Shown here: one piece after another, positions 5,684-5,860 of the stretch
How positions within the stretch are numbered: the first letter of the stretch is position 1
Layout of the letters: every line of letters starts with the position of its first letter
Assembly: GCA_030043175.1 (NCBI GenBank)
Contig: JASHYD010000678.1
Coordinates: 1 to 5,860 of the forward strand
Source: Xanthobacteraceae bacterium
GTDB lineage: Bacteria; Pseudomonadota; Alphaproteobacteria; Rhizobiales; Xanthobacteraceae
DNA: 5,860 nt
Direction of reading: 5' to 3'
Translations under genes and position numbers: made by a program
Notes under the pieces: generated by a model
Database searches by the model: none
What the model was told of the DNA's origin: nothing
What the model saw: only the letters and a program-made list of their open reading frames with translations

Positions 5684-5860
5684 ATGACCAGGTTCGCGTT
5701 CAGCAGTGCTCTTTCTGCGTACAAGGCAGGGAAGTTGGTTGAGGCAGAGCGGATATGCGAACAAATAATAAACAACAAACGCGATCTCGTGGATGTGCTT
5801 TTTCTTCTTGCTATCGTACAATCAAGCCTGGGCAAGCAACACACGGCGCTGGCGAGCTAC
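5684..5860 (+). CDS. N-terminal part of a TPR-repeat protein (partial, runs off the window)
   Basis: The 59 visible residues begin MTRFAFSSALSAYKAGKLVE and continue into two TPR helices-pairs: SALSAYKAGKLVEAERICEQ (8-27) gives the first, and DVLFLLAIVQSSLGKQHTAL (37-56) the second, with the typical A/G/L spacing (G16, A21; L42, A43, G50). Such starts are common in TPR proteins of Proteobacteria, some of which continue into an O-GlcNAc-transferase-like or other glycosyltransferase domain, but that part is not visible here. ATG 5684 is the most upstream possible start because TGA sits directly before it (5681-5683). There is no clear ribosome binding site. A TTGACA at 5659-5664 lies too close to the ATG to be its promoter with normal spacing. 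The role is most likely protein-protein scaffolding; the partner is unknown. Confidence 0.75.
   Translation, partial: MTRFAFSSALSAYKAGKLVEAERICEQIINNKRDLVDVLFLLAIVQSSLGKQHTALASY

Noticed and set aside
5659..5686. TTGACA at 5659-5664 as promoter of the TPR gene
   Set aside because: With normal spacing the transcription start would fall inside the coding sequence, and there is no acceptable -10 element.

Overview
The window looks like an accessory (island-like) stretch of a GC-rich proteobacterial chromosome. The gene types and codon use would fit Rhizobiales or Burkholderiales, but no marker gene here settles the order. Only about half of the sequence is convincingly coding. Gene ends, broken genes and long gene-poor gaps alternate, which suggests repeated insertion and decay.

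Layout from left to right. (1) 1-54 (+) is the last 17 codons of a protein ending in a SEC-C type zinc motif. (2) 191-934 (-) is a complete GT-A-like glycosyltransferase, convergent with it. (3) 935-2439 is about 1.5 kb without a convincing intact gene. It contains an AT-rich island near 1310-1390 with back-to-back promoter-like sequences, and a frame with several stops that carries a short integrase-like stretch. (4) 2440-3321 (+) is a complete formyltransferase of the methionyl-tRNA formyltransferase fold, with a good ribosome binding site. (5) 3322-3732 is a gap with a GC-rich perfect palindrome, a 12-bp tandem repeat and a fragment homologous to the C-terminus of the next gene. (6) 3733-4179 (+) is a small protein with a twin-arginine signal. 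(7) 4292 to about 5124 (-) is a trypsin-like serine protease broken by one frameshift; His and Asp of the triad lie in one frame, Ser in another. (8) 5084-5167 (+), head-to-head with the protease, is a short broken piece that encodes a textbook caspase/metacaspase catalytic-His motif. (9) 5298-5397 is a near-perfect 2 x 50 bp tandem duplication in a gap. (10) 5684-5860 (+) is the start of a TPR-repeat protein that runs off the window.

The intact genes do not form an obvious pathway or operon. The most notable part is 4292-5170, where remains of a trypsin-like protease and a caspase-like protease sit side by side. Both protease types are known effectors or processing modules in bacterial conflict (defence or cell-death) systems. 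The inference offered here is that this is the wreck of such a two-protease locus, rearranged so that the two pieces face away from each other. No intact new system can be demonstrated from this sequence alone.
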